From an uncultured Clostridia bacterium (GTDB lineage: Bacteria; Bacillota; Clostridia; Christensenellales; UBA1242): 26,797 nt of DNA. The notes below the pieces were generated by a model. The model had not been told where the DNA came from, made no database searches, and worked only from the letters and a program-made list of their open reading frames with translations. Positions 15,311 through 23,767 of this stretch are shown in pieces; within the stretch, counting starts at the first letter, position 1, and each line of letters begins with the position of its first letter. The stretch lies in the NCBI GenBank assembly GCA_944372715.1, contig CALVZZ010000015.1, forward strand, positions 1 through 26,797. Reading direction: 5' to 3'. Both the position numbers and the translations under genes were made by a program.

Positions 15311-16456
15311 ATGGTAAATAAGGATTTTTTTCAAGCATTAGATGAATTAGAGGCAGAAAAGAAAATTAATAAGGAGCAGTTTATTGAAACTTTGGAAACT
15401 GCTTTGACATCTGCTTATAAGAAAATGTATGGAGAAGCAAAGTCTGCAATGGTAAAATTGATTCCTGAAAAAAACACAATAAAAATTTACTCTTATAAAA
15501 CTGTTGTAGAAAATGTTGAAGATGAAGATAAAGAAATTAGTTTGGAAGATGCAAGAAAAATTAAAAAATCTTACGAACTTGGAGATACTGTAATAAACGA
15601 AGAGTCAACAAAAGAGTTTGGTAGGATAGCAGCTCAAACAGCAAAACAAGTTGTAATGCAAAAATTAAGAGAAATAGAAAGGTCTATTGCTGTTTCAGAA
15701 TTGTCGGAAAAGGAAGACGAACTTTTGACAACAATTGTGAAAAGAATAGATAACGGAACAGTTTATGTAAGTATTGCAGGTTCTCATACTGAGGGTGTTA
15801 TGCTTGAATCTGACCAAATCCCTGGTGAGAAATTTAGAGTTGGTGATAGGGTCAAAGTTTATGTTAAAAGAATAAGAGAAAGTTTTAAAGGAACACAAAT
15901 ACAAGTGTCAAGAAGTAATGCTGAATTTGTGAAAAAACTTTTTGAACTTGAAATACCTGAAATTACAAGTGGAGATGTAATTATAAAAGATATTGCAAGA
16001 GATCCTGGAAATAGAACCAAAATTTCAGTTTATTCAAATAAACCAAATGTTGATGCTCTTGGTGCTTGTGTAGGTAACAGAGGAGTTAGAATTAATCAAA
16101 TTGTTTCTGAAATAAATGGAGAAAAAATTGATTTGGTACTTTATTCAGATGATCCACTTGAATATATCGCCAGAGCATTAAGTCCAGCAAAAGTAATAAG
16201 CGTTGAAACAAATGAAAGTTTGAAAGTTTCAAGAGTTATAGTTCCAAAAGATAAATTGTCGTTAGCAATTGGTAAAAACGGTCAAAATGTTAGGCTTGCT
16301 GCAAGATTAACGGGTTGGAAGATTGATGTTAAACCTGAAAATGAAGTAGAAGATCAAGTTGATACAACTGAATATGAATTAACTGATATTTCTGAAGAAG
16401 AGTCCGCAAAAGAACTTGATGATATATTCGCAGGACTTGAAGATCTTGGTGAGTAG
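15311..16456 (+). CDS. nusA: Transcription termination/antitermination factor NusA
   Basis: NusA binds RNA polymerase and modulates pausing, termination and antitermination. The domain order is standard for Gram-positive NusA: an N-terminal polymerase-binding domain (about 1-125), an S1 domain (about 130-200), then KH1 with GACVGNRGVRINQIV and KH2 with AIGKNGQNVRLAARLTGW. A short acidic tail follows. At 381 residues it lacks the C-terminal repeats of E. coli NusA, as expected for Firmicutes. An AAGGAGA Shine-Dalgarno formed with the rimP stop region sets the start. Its last bases provide the ribosome binding site for rnpM. Confidence 0.97.
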   Translation: MVNKDFFQALDELEAEKKINKEQFIETLETALTSAYKKMYGEAKSAMVKLIPEKNTIKIYSYKTVVENVEDEDKEISLEDARKIKKSYELGDTVINEESTKEFGRIAAQTAKQVVMQKLREIERSIAVSELSEKEDELLTTIVKRIDNGTVYVSIAGSHTEGVMLESDQIPGEKFRVGDRVKVYVKRIRESFKGTQIQVSRSNAEFVKKLFELEIPEITSGDVIIKDIARDPGNRTKISVYSNKPNVDALGACVGNRGVRINQIVSEINGEKIDLVLYSDDPLEYIARALSPAKVISVETNESLKVSRVIVPKDKLSLAIGKNGQNVRLAARLTGWKIDVKPENEVEDQVDTTEYELTDISEEESAKELDDIFAGLEDLGE

Positions 16457-16457
16457 T

Positions 16458-16709
16458 ATGGAAAAACCTTATAGAATGTGTATGGTATGCAGGGAAAGAA
16501 AACCAAAAAACGAACTTGTTAGAATTGTTAAAAATCAAGATGGGATTAAAGTTGACAAAACAGGAAAAGTTGATGGAAGGGGTGCATACATTTGCAAAGA
16601 AGGGAATTGTTGTGATAAACTTGTAAAAACAAAAGCTTTAAATAAAACATTTCGTGAAAACTTTTCGATTGATGTATATAATGAAATAATGGAAAAATTA
16701 AAAATATAA
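16458..16709 (+). CDS. rnpM: YlxR family RNA-binding protein (RnpM)
   Basis: This small basic protein of the YlxR family has been described as an RNase P modulator. It shows the conserved RMCMVCRERKPKNELVRIV start and GRGAYIC in the middle, with paired cysteines. The ATG at 16458 immediately follows the nusA stop and has GGTGAG as ribosome binding site, giving the usual length of 83 residues. An earlier in-frame ATG at 16416 would add an unconserved, NusA-overlapping N-terminus and is not preferred. The L7Ae-like gene (ylxQ) that often follows ylxR is missing; infB comes next. Confidence 0.9.
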   Translation: MEKPYRMCMVCRERKPKNELVRIVKNQDGIKVDKTGKVDGRGAYICKEGNCCDKLVKTKALNKTFRENFSIDVYNEIMEKLKI

Positions 16710-16723
16710 AAAGGGGAATCTAT

Positions 16724-19249
16724 TTGGCTAATCAAAATCAAATTTTAAATAATTTAAAAACAATTCATACGCTTCAATCTAGTGGAGCAATTCTTTCATT
16801 TCTTCGTGATATTAGAGCAACAAAGGTTCAAACTGAAAGCTTACAAAACAAATTCAACACTAAATTAAAAGAATTGAAAGAGTTAGAAGTAAAAATAGAA
16901 AAAGTTGTTGAAGAAAAAAAGATTGAAGAAAGACAAGAAATAAAAGAACAAATAAAAGAGCCTGAGCTTGTTGTTGAAACAAAACAAGATGGCACAAAGG
17001 AAAAAGATAATTCACAAAAATTTGATAATACACATCAAAGACAAGATGTGAAAAAATCTTTTGATAAAAATCAAATTTCTAAATTTGATAAAAGCCAAAA
17101 TGGTGATTTCAAAAACAAAACATATCAAAATAATAAACAAGGATTTAACCCAAACTATAAAACAAACTACGATCCACAAAAACAAAATCAATTTAAAAAT
17201 GGGGATTATAAAAACAAATTTAATAATGCTTCTAAAACTTCATTTGCATCAACAAAAGCTAATAACTTTAAGTCTTTTATGCCAACTGAAAGTAGCAGTG
17301 TTTTAGCAGTTCCTGAAAGGCAAGTTGGTAATAAGAATAAGACACCATCTAGACAGCTTGATGAAAAAAGACAAATTAATAAAAAACAATTACAAAAAAG
17401 AAATCAATATCTTGAAGATTATGATGAAGAGAGAATGGGGTCTAGGAAGCTAATAAAAACTAAGAAAAAAGAAGAAAAAGTTTTTGTTGCTCCTGCCATT
17501 GAAAACGCCGTGATTACAACAGAAAATGTTTCTGTCAAAGTTTTATCAGAAAAAACAGGAAAACCTGTAACGGAAATTATTAAACAATTGATGTTGCTTG
17601 GTATAATGGCGAACATTAATAGTACAATTGATTTTTCAACTGCTGAATTAGTTGCAGGAGAACTCGGTGTTAAACTTGAACAAAAATTAGACAAAACAAT
17701 GGAAGAAAAGCTTCACGATGCAACAGTTGAAATAGATGACGAGAGTGCCATTATTCGTCCACCTGTTGTAACAGTTATGGGACACGTAGACCACGGTAAA
17801 ACATCACTTCTTGACGCATTTAGAAAAACAAGTGTTGCTTCTGGTGAAGCTGGTGGTATTACACAAAAGATTGGGGCTTATGTGACAAAATTCAATGGAC
17901 AAAAAATTACGTTTATTGATACTCCCGGTCACGCTGCATTTACGGCAATGAGAGCTAGGGGAGCAAAAGTCACTGATATTGCAATTCTTGTTGTTGCAGC
18001 TGATGATGGAATAATGCCACAAACAATTGAGGCAATTAATCATATTAAAGCCGCGAATGTGCCAATGATAGTGGCTATTAATAAAATGGATGTACAAGGA
18101 GCCAACCCAGAAAGAATAAAACAACAATTAGCTGAAAATGGAGTTATGCCAGAAGATTGGGGTGGAGATGCAATCATTGTACCTTGTTCAGCAAAAACGG
18201 GTGTTGGATTAGATGAATTATTAAATATGGTATTGTTGGTTGCTGAAATGCAACAACTTAAAGCAAATCCAGAAAAAATGGCAACAGGTGTAGTGATAGA
18301 GGCAGAACTTGATAAGAATAAAGGTCCTATTGCAACAGTACTTGTTCAAAATGGTACATTAAAAATAGGAGATACTTTTGTTTCGGGTATTACTTTTGGT
18401 AAAGTTAGAGCAATGTTTGATGAGAACGGAAATAAAGTAAAGGAAGCGGGACCATCTACTCCTGTTTCTGTTTTAGGCTTTTATGAAGTCCCTGAATCTG
18501 GTAGTCAAGTTTATGTAGTTTCTGAAAAATTCTCTAAAGATTTAATAGAAGAAAGAAAGAATAAAATTAAAGAAGAAAGAACTCAAACAACATCAGGTGT
18601 AAGTTTAGATGACTTTATGTCTAAGGTAAATGAAGGTAAATTAAAGAATTTGAATATCATTATAAAAGCTGATGTACAAGGTTCTGTTGAAGCTTTAAAG
18701 CAAACTTTGACAGCAATAAAAAATGAGGAAGTTAAAGTTGTTGCAATTCATAGTGGTGCTGGTGCTGTTACAGAATCTGATTTGGTTTTAGCAAAAGCAT
18801 CAAATGCTATAATAGTGAATTTTAATTTAAAAGTTTCTGGGAAAATATCTCAAATGGCTGAAAGTATGGGCGTGGAAATTAAAAGCTATAATGTTATATA
18901 TTCTGTTGTAGATGATATAACTTCTGCAATTAAAGGTTTGATGACTGTGAAATATGATGAGCAAGTTATAGGTCACGCAGAAGTAAGGGCAATCTTTAAG
19001 TTATCATCAGTTGGTTTAGTGGCTGGTTCTTATGTTACAGATGGAAAAATACAAAGAAATGCTGGTGCAAGATTGATTAGAAATGGAGAAATTATAGAGA
19101 CAACAGAAATTTCAGCGTTAAAAATACAAAAAGATGATAAAAGTGAAGTATCTTATGGTTACGAATGTGGTATAAAGCTTCGCGATGTTAAAGAAATTAA
19201 AGAAGGCGATATAATTGAAGCCTTTATAAAAGTTAAAATAGAAAATTGA
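16724..19249 (+). CDS. infB: Translation initiation factor IF-2
   Basis: IF-2 is the GTPase that recruits formyl-methionyl initiator tRNA and promotes subunit joining. The G domain shows GHVDHGKTS near residues 353-361, DTPGHAAF near 400 and NKMD near 453, followed by domains II-IV. A compact IF2_N domain lies at about 260-330. The first 250 or so residues are low-complexity and rich in Lys, Gln, Asn and Phe, with recurring FDK, FKN and YKN units, in place of the more usual Lys/Glu/Ala/Pro linker. The start is TTG, supported by an AAGGGGA Shine-Dalgarno at 16711-16717. The 841-residue length is within the family range. The stop overlaps the rbfA Shine-Dalgarno. Confidence 0.97.
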   Translation: MANQNQILNNLKTIHTLQSSGAILSFLRDIRATKVQTESLQNKFNTKLKELKELEVKIEKVVEEKKIEERQEIKEQIKEPELVVETKQDGTKEKDNSQKFDNTHQRQDVKKSFDKNQISKFDKSQNGDFKNKTYQNNKQGFNPNYKTNYDPQKQNQFKNGDYKNKFNNASKTSFASTKANNFKSFMPTESSSVLAVPERQVGNKNKTPSRQLDEKRQINKKQLQKRNQYLEDYDEERMGSRKLIKTKKKEEKVFVAPAIENAVITTENVSVKVLSEKTGKPVTEIIKQLMLLGIMANINSTIDFSTAELVAGELGVKLEQKLDKTMEEKLHDATVEIDDESAIIRPPVVTVMGHVDHGKTSLLDAFRKTSVASGEAGGITQKIGAYVTKFNGQKITFIDTPGHAAFTAMRARGAKVTDIAILVVAADDGIMPQTIEAINHIKAANVPMIVAINKMDVQGANPERIKQQLAENGVMPEDWGGDAIIVPCSAKTGVGLDELLNMVLLVAEMQQLKANPEKMATGVVIEAELDKNKGPIATVLVQNGTLKIGDTFVSGITFGKVRAMFDENGNKVKEAGPSTPVSVLGFYEVPESGSQVYVVSEKFSKDLIEERKNKIKEERTQTTSGVSLDDFMSKVNEGKLKNLNIIIKADVQGSVEALKQTLTAIKNEEVKVVAIHSGAGAVTESDLVLAKASNAIIVNFNLKVSGKISQMAESMGVEIKSYNVIYSVVDDITSAIKGLMTVKYDEQVIGHAEVRAIFKLSSVGLVAGSYVTDGKIQRNAGARLIRNGEIIETTEISALKIQKDDKSEVSYGYECGIKLRDVKEIKEGDIIEAFIKVKIEN

Positions 19250-19257
19250 GGTGAAAT

Positions 19258-19635
19258 ATGTCAAACAGAATGATGAGAGCTGATTCTGAAATAAGCAAAG
19301 TTTTGTCTGATATCATACAAAATCGTTTAAGTGACCCAAGATTTTCAGAAGAAATTATAACTGTTACAAAAGTTAATACATCATCAGATTTTAGGCATTG
19401 TAAAATATGGGTAAGCATATTGTCTAACAATCAAATAATGAAGAATAAAATTATAGATTTGTTAAAAAAGTCTTCAGGTTTTATTAAAAGAGAGCTTAGT
19501 CAAGATTTAGATTTGCCTTTTATTCCTGAATTGGTTTTTGAATTAGATGAAAATATTGAATATAGCGAAAAAATAAACAACATTTTAAGTGAATTAAATG
19601 TTTCAAAGGAGAATAATGTTGAATCTGACGATTAA
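19258..19635 (+). CDS. rbfA: Ribosome-binding factor A
   Basis: RbfA is a KH-fold 30S maturation and cold-adaptation factor that contacts the 16S rRNA 5' region. The N-terminus MSNRMMRADSEISKVLSDIIQNRLSD and the middle DFRHCKIWVSIL match the family, and the 125-residue length is typical. A GAGGTGA Shine-Dalgarno overlapping the infB stop decides the start. The last 20 bases overlap nrnA, whose own Shine-Dalgarno lies inside rbfA. Confidence 0.95.
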   Translation: MSNRMMRADSEISKVLSDIIQNRLSDPRFSEEIITVTKVNTSSDFRHCKIWVSILSNNQIMKNKIIDLLKKSSGFIKRELSQDLDLPFIPELVFELDENIEYSEKINNILSELNVSKENNVESDD

Positions 19636-20575
19636 TCAATTAAAGAAAAAAATTAAGACTGCAAGAAATGTTGCAGTCTTTTGCCATTCTAGGCCTGATG
19701 CTGATGCATTGGCTTCTATGTTTGGTATGATAGAAATTTTAAAAAAATTAAATAAAAAGTGTGTAGCTGTTTTGGAAGAAACTCCTAAAAAAAAGTATGA
19801 CTTTATGACTGGTGAATTCCAAACAGAATTTCCTGAAAATTATGATTTGTATATTTCTGTTGATGTGGCTGGTAAAAATATGTTGGGAAAATTTGAACAA
19901 GATTTTTTAAATCAGTCTAACTCAATTGAAATAGATCACCATCATAATAGGGATTCGTCTGCGACTTATACATACTTAGAAGATAATGCTTCTAGTTGTG
20001 CTGAAATTATTTTTAAAATAGCAAAACATTTTAAAATAAAAATAGATAAACATTTATCAACAATACTATATACAGGATTGGCTGGAGATACGGGCTGTTT
20101 TTTGCACGAAAATACAAATTCTCAATCTCATAATATTGCTTCTGAATTGATAGATTCTGGTGCTGATATCTTTTTTGTAAATAGAAGATTATTTAAGTCA
20201 AACACCAAAAACAAATTAAAGCTAATTGAAATCGCATTATCTAAGTTTGACTATTTCAAAGATACATTAATAGTTGATATATCTTACGAAGAGTTTAAAA
20301 GTATTGGATATAATCCTAACGATGGTGTGGATTTAATTGATTTTGTTTCAAGTGTTGAAGGTATAAAGTTAACTGCTTTGTTAACTGAAAGAACCCCAAA
20401 TAATTGTTCAATTTCTTTTAGAAGTTCTAATAAATATGATGTTTCTATACTTGCCAATAGATTTGGTGGAGGTGGTCATAAAGGAGCTTCTGGCTGTAAA
20501 GATATTAAAGGTAATATTAATGATATAAAAAAGAAATTGCAAAAAGAAATAAAGAATTTTATTAAGGAGAATTAA
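19616..20575 (+). CDS. nrnA: DHH-family oligoribonuclease / pAp phosphatase NrnA
   Basis: NrnA degrades RNA oligonucleotides of a few bases and can dephosphorylate pAp. The DHH domain shows HSRPDADA (His24, Asp28, Asp30), an SVDVAGK aspartate near residue 83, and the naming IDHHHNRD motif near 107. The DHHA1 domain carries FGGGGHKGASG near 285. The ATG at 19616 has AAAGGAG at 19605-19611 and gives 319 residues, the family norm; an earlier ATG at 19598 has no ribosome binding site. It sits between rbfA and truB, its standard place in Firmicutes, and shares one base with the truB start. Confidence 0.94.
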   Translation: MLNLTINQLKKKIKTARNVAVFCHSRPDADALASMFGMIEILKKLNKKCVAVLEETPKKKYDFMTGEFQTEFPENYDLYISVDVAGKNMLGKFEQDFLNQSNSIEIDHHHNRDSSATYTYLEDNASSCAEIIFKIAKHFKIKIDKHLSTILYTGLAGDTGCFLHENTNSQSHNIASELIDSGADIFFVNRRLFKSNTKNKLKLIEIALSKFDYFKDTLIVDISYEEFKSIGYNPNDGVDLIDFVSSVEGIKLTALLTERTPNNCSISFRSSNKYDVSILANRFGGGGHKGASGCKDIKGNINDIKKKLQKEIKNFIKEN

Positions 20576-21267
20576 TGTTTTTAGACGATGCAATTTTAGT
20601 TTTAAACAAACCATCTGGTATGTCTTCTTTTTTTGCTGTTAATTTAGTAAAAAAAATTTTAGGAGCAAAAAAGGCTGGTCATATGGGAACATTGGATCCG
20701 TTGGCAGACGGAGTTTTGGTCATTGGGTTAAATAATGCCACTAAATTATTTGATAAATTTTTGAATCAAGACAAAGAATATGTAAGTAAGTTTAAGTTTG
20801 GTGTTCAAACCGATACACTTGATTTAGATGGTAAAGTTGAATATGAAAAAAAATGCTTAGTTACAAAACAAGAATTAGAACAAGCATTAAAAAAATTTAT
20901 TGGTAAACAAAAGCAATATCCTCCAATTTACTCTGCAAAAAAAGTAAATGGTCAAAGGGCTTGTGATCTGGCAAGAAAGGGAAAAGAAGTAAAGCTGGAA
21001 CCAAAGGAAATTGAAATTTACAATTTAGATATAATTAAAGAATATGGAGATAATCTTTTTGATGTAAAAATCAATTGTTCTAGTGGGACATATGTAAGGT
21101 CGATTGTAAGAGATGTTGCAAATGATTTAGACACATATGGTATGGTATATTCAATAACACGCACAAGATGTGGTGTATTATGCTTAGAAAATTCATATAC
21201 TCTTGAACAATTAAGAAATGGAGATTTTAAAACAATTAACATAAATGAATTTTTACAGGAGGAATAA
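20575..21267 (+). CDS. truB: tRNA pseudouridine(55) synthase TruB (short form)
   Basis: TruB makes pseudouridine 55 in the T-loop of tRNAs. The catalytic motif HMGTLDPLADGVL contains the catalytic Asp41. The substrate-contact segments KQYPPIYSAKKVNGQRAC and SSGTYVRSIVRD follow in the right order. At 230 residues it is shorter than B. subtilis or E. coli TruB (about 310) and ends shortly after the catalytic domain, so the C-terminal PUA-like part is missing or much reduced. No frameshift is evident, since the next gene starts at its stop codon. The ATG overlaps the nrnA stop and uses its AAGGAGA. Confidence 0.94.
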   Translation: MFLDDAILVLNKPSGMSSFFAVNLVKKILGAKKAGHMGTLDPLADGVLVIGLNNATKLFDKFLNQDKEYVSKFKFGVQTDTLDLDGKVEYEKKCLVTKQELEQALKKFIGKQKQYPPIYSAKKVNGQRACDLARKGKEVKLEPKEIEIYNLDIIKEYGDNLFDVKINCSSGTYVRSIVRDVANDLDTYGMVYSITRTRCGVLCLENSYTLEQLRNGDFKTININEFLQEE

Positions 21268-22127
21268 TGGTAAGGTTCGGACCGTCAGGAAATAGCAAAA
21301 TATTTTATGATGAAGGAAACAAAACTTCATTACAAGCACCCAAATGGCTGAAAGAAAAGGGACTTTTTGCATATGAATATTCTTTTGGTCGTGGTTATAA
21401 TATGTCTAAGGATACTGCTATAAAATTAGGTGAAGAGGTAGAAAAAAATAATATAGAAATTAGTATACACGCTCCATTTTATATTAATCTTGCAAATCCT
21501 TCAGATGAAATGTTTGAAAAGTCTTATATGTACATAAAAACAGGACTTGACTATTTGACTTTATTAAAAGGTAAACACTTGGTTGTACATTTAGCAACAC
21601 AAGGTAAAATGGAAAGAAATGATGCATTGAATCTCACAAGAAATAGGTTAATAGAAACCATCAAAAGATTGAAAGATAGTAACATAGATTTAACAAATAA
21701 GTACATTTGTCCAGAAACTATGGGAAAATTTTCTCAAATTGGTTCAGATGATGAAATTTTAGATTTTTGTTCGTTAGATGACTTATTAATACCAACATTT
21801 GATTTTGGTCACCTCAATTGTTTAACAGCTGGTAAATTTGTTGACATTAATTCATATAAAGAAGTTTTTAATAAAAGTTTTGAAAAACTTGGAGATTTTA
21901 AAACAAAAAATTGTCATATTCATTTTTCAAAAATTGAATATTCTTCAAAAGGTGAGATAAGACACTTAGATTTTGACAGTGAAACTTACGGTCCTTCATT
22001 TGAACCATTAGCTCAAACCATTATAGACTATAACTTGGAACCTACAATTATTTGTGAATCTGCAAATTTTATGGCAGAAGATGCTTTAAAAATGTTAAAT
22101 ATTTATGAAAACTTAAAAAAACACTAG
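21267..22127 (+). CDS. Endonuclease IV-like TIM-barrel protein (AP endonuclease family 2)
   Basis: This 286-residue protein has the layout of the Nfo/AP2Ec TIM barrel, whose members cleave DNA at abasic sites with three metal ions. Likely metal ligands are His68 (SIHAPFY), His108 (VVHLAT), Glu150 (PETMG), Asp179 and His182 (FDFGHLN), His217 (CHIHFSK), His233 (IRH) and Glu264 (ICES). The position equivalent to Asp229 of E. coli Nfo appears to be Ile231, so one of nine ligands is changed. Motifs such as ENTAG and HLNDSK are also diverged. It starts on the truB stop codon with a GAGGA ribosome binding site. DNA repair is likely but not certain; a sugar isomerase-like role in the same fold is the alternative. 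Confidence 0.78.
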   Translation: MVRFGPSGNSKIFYDEGNKTSLQAPKWLKEKGLFAYEYSFGRGYNMSKDTAIKLGEEVEKNNIEISIHAPFYINLANPSDEMFEKSYMYIKTGLDYLTLLKGKHLVVHLATQGKMERNDALNLTRNRLIETIKRLKDSNIDLTNKYICPETMGKFSQIGSDDEILDFCSLDDLLIPTFDFGHLNCLTAGKFVDINSYKEVFNKSFEKLGDFKTKNCHIHFSKIEYSSKGEIRHLDFDSETYGPSFEPLAQTIIDYNLEPTIICESANFMAEDALKMLNIYENLKKH

Positions 22128-22153
22128 ACAGAATAAGCAAATTTGTTTATAAT
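22125..22153 (+). promoter_or_regulatory. Sigma-A promoter of efp
   Basis: TAGACA at 22125-22130 (five of six consensus -35 bases) is followed by a 17-nt spacer and a consensus TATAAT at 22148-22153. The -35 overlaps the stop of the preceding gene. Transcription would start near 22160, with AAGGAG just before the efp ATG at 22184. It gives efp its own promoter, separate from the rimP operon. Confidence 0.8.
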
Positions 22154-22183
22154 ATCTACACGAAATTTTAATAAGGAGATTTT

Positions 22184-22744
22184 ATGATTACAGCAGGTGA
22201 TTTTCGCAAAGGTGTTACTTTTGAAATGGATGGTGCAATATATTTAGTTGAGGATTTTATGCACGTTAAACCAGGAAAAGGTTCTCCATTTGTTAGAGCA
22301 AAAATTAAAAATATTGTTACAGGACAAGTTCAGGAAAGAACATTTAATCCTTCTGACAAGTTTAAAGTTGCAGTTATAGAAAAGAAAGAAATGCAATATC
22401 TTTATAATGAAGGTGATTTATATTACTTTATGGATATGGAAACATATGACCAAATACCACTGAATAAATCCCAAGTTGAAGATGCTCTTAATTTCATAAC
22501 TGAAAATATGATGGCAACTTTACAATTCTATAATGGTGAAGCTTTTAGTGTTGAACCACCAACATTTGTTGAACTAACAATAACAGAATGTGAGCCAGGA
22601 ATACAAGGTGACACTTCAAAAGCAGGATATAAACCAGCAAAATTAGAAACAGGATATACAATAAGTGTTCCATTGTTTGTTAACCAAGGAGATAAAATTA
22701 GGGTTGACACTCGTGATGGGTCATATATGGAAAGAGTTAAATAG
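22184..22744 (+). CDS. efp: Elongation factor P
   Basis: EF-P rescues ribosomes stalled at polyproline stretches. The 186 residues give the usual three-domain protein. The exposed loop is [12 protein letters not shown] with Lys32 at the tip, the residue that is post-translationally modified in many bacteria. The C-terminal domain ends with [17 protein letters not shown], a near-universal EF-P tail. No modification enzyme gene (epmA-, earP- or ymfI-like) was seen in the window. AAGGAG precedes the ATG. A strong terminator follows directly, and efp upstream of spoIIIA is a conserved order in spore formers. Confidence 0.97.
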   Translation: MITAGDFRKGVTFEMDGAIYLVEDFMHVKPGKGSPFVRAKIKNIVTGQVQERTFNPSDKFKVAVIEKKEMQYLYNEGDLYYFMDMETYDQIPLNKSQVEDALNFITENMMATLQFYNGEAFSVEPPTFVELTITECEPGIQGDTSKAGYKPAKLETGYTISVPLFVNQGDKIRVDTRDGSYMERVK

Positions 22745-22764
22745 TTAATAAATAAATTTTGTCT

Positions 22765-22800
22765 AAAAATACAATATCGTTTGGTATTGTATTTTTTTTT
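22765..22800 (+). terminator. Intrinsic terminator after efp
   Basis: A 14-bp stem with one T-G wobble pair (left arm 22765-22778, right arm 22783-22796) and a GTTT loop runs straight into a T-run ending at 22800. The stem is AT-rich but long and the T-run is uninterrupted, so it should terminate efp transcription and insulate the spoIIIA operon. It also shows that the in-frame TTG at 22759 is not the spoIIIAA start. Confidence 0.85.
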
Positions 22801-22857
22801 GCAATATTTGTTATGAAATATATCTTTGCAAAATACTTTACTGAAAAAAGGAGTATT

Positions 22858-23766
22858 ATGCTAAAAGATATTTTAGATGAAAAAATATACAATATTATAA
22901 CAACTAAATTTAATTATGGTTATTTAAATGAAATAAGGTTGAGAGTTAATAATCCTATTGTAGTTTATGTTAAAGGACAAGCATATTTTTTAGGTGAGAA
23001 TGGTTTAACAACACAAGAAAATTCTGCAATTATCGTAACAAAACAGATGATTGAAGATATTATTTTTAGAGCAAGTGAATTTTCAATTTATTCTATAAAT
23101 GAAGAGTTAAAAAAGGGTTATATAGTTTTAAAAGGTGGAGAAAGATTAGGTATTTGTGGCACTATTGTTTCAGAAAATGGAGAAATTAAAACTTTAAACA
23201 AATTTACAAGCATTAACATAAGAATTCCACACGAAATAAAGAATTGTTCACTTGATGCTTTTTCTTTTTTAGTTGATGATGAGGGATTGAAAAATACACT
23301 TGTGATTTCTCCACCTGGCGCTGGGAAAACGACATTTATTAGAGATTTTGTTAATCAGTTATCATTAAGAAATTTATCTTATAATGTTTTAATACTTGAT
23401 GAAAGGGGTGAGATTGCTGGCGAGGCGAAGGAATTATCTGTTGGAAAATTTACTGATGTGTTGTCTTTTTGTACTAAGAAAAACGGATTTATGCAAGGTA
23501 TTAGAAGTATGTCTCCTCACATTATTGTTACCGATGAAATAGGTGATTTTGAAGATATTTTAGCAGTTAAATTTGCTGGATATTGTGGTGTTAAAGTAAT
23601 GGCAACGATACACGCAAACAATATTGAAGATTTGAAATATAAAGATGGCTGGCAAGATATAAAAAACATTTTTGAAAGGTATGTTGTTTTGTCTAAAAGA
23701 AATGGTCCAGGTACTATTGAAGGTGTTTATGGTGAAGATTTTTCGCGTTTAGCTATTTGGAGATAA
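22858..23766 (+). CDS. spoIIIAA: Stage III sporulation protein AA (SpoIIIAA ATPase)
   Basis: SpoIIIAA is a secretion-ATPase-like protein at the mother-cell membrane that works with the SpoIIIA-SpoIIQ channel during engulfment. Walker A is SPPGAGKTTFIRD near residues 151-163 and Walker B is ILDERGEIAG near 178-187. A conserved IRSMSPHIIVTDEIG follows near 214. The ATG at 22858 has AAAAGGAG at 22846-22853 and gives 302 residues, close to the family norm. The longer open frame begins with a TTG inside the efp terminator and is rejected. It is the first gene of the spoIIIA operon, separated from spoIIIAB by one base. Confidence 0.96.
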   Translation: MLKDILDEKIYNIITTKFNYGYLNEIRLRVNNPIVVYVKGQAYFLGENGLTTQENSAIIVTKQMIEDIIFRASEFSIYSINEELKKGYIVLKGGERLGICGTIVSENGEIKTLNKFTSINIRIPHEIKNCSLDAFSFLVDDEGLKNTLVISPPGAGKTTFIRDFVNQLSLRNLSYNVLILDERGEIAGEAKELSVGKFTDVLSFCTKKNGFMQGIRSMSPHIIVTDEIGDFEDILAVKFAGYCGVKVMATIHANNIEDLKYKDGWQDIKNIFERYVVLSKRNGPGTIEGVYGEDFSRLAIWR

Positions 23767-23767
23767 A

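Noticed and set aside
17804..18127. A 107-residue Cys/His-rich minus-strand frame that looks zinc-finger-like
   Set aside because: It lies entirely opposite the conserved GTPase domain of infB; the Cys/His content is a by-product of the complementary codons.
22801..22845. A sigma-E promoter for spoIIIA
   Set aside because: AATATT at 22803-22808 could be a -35, but no CATACAAT-like -10 is found at the right spacing.
22759..22857. Upstream TTG start for spoIIIAA
   Set aside because: It would start translation inside the efp terminator hairpin; the ATG at 22858 has AAAAGGAG and gives the family length.
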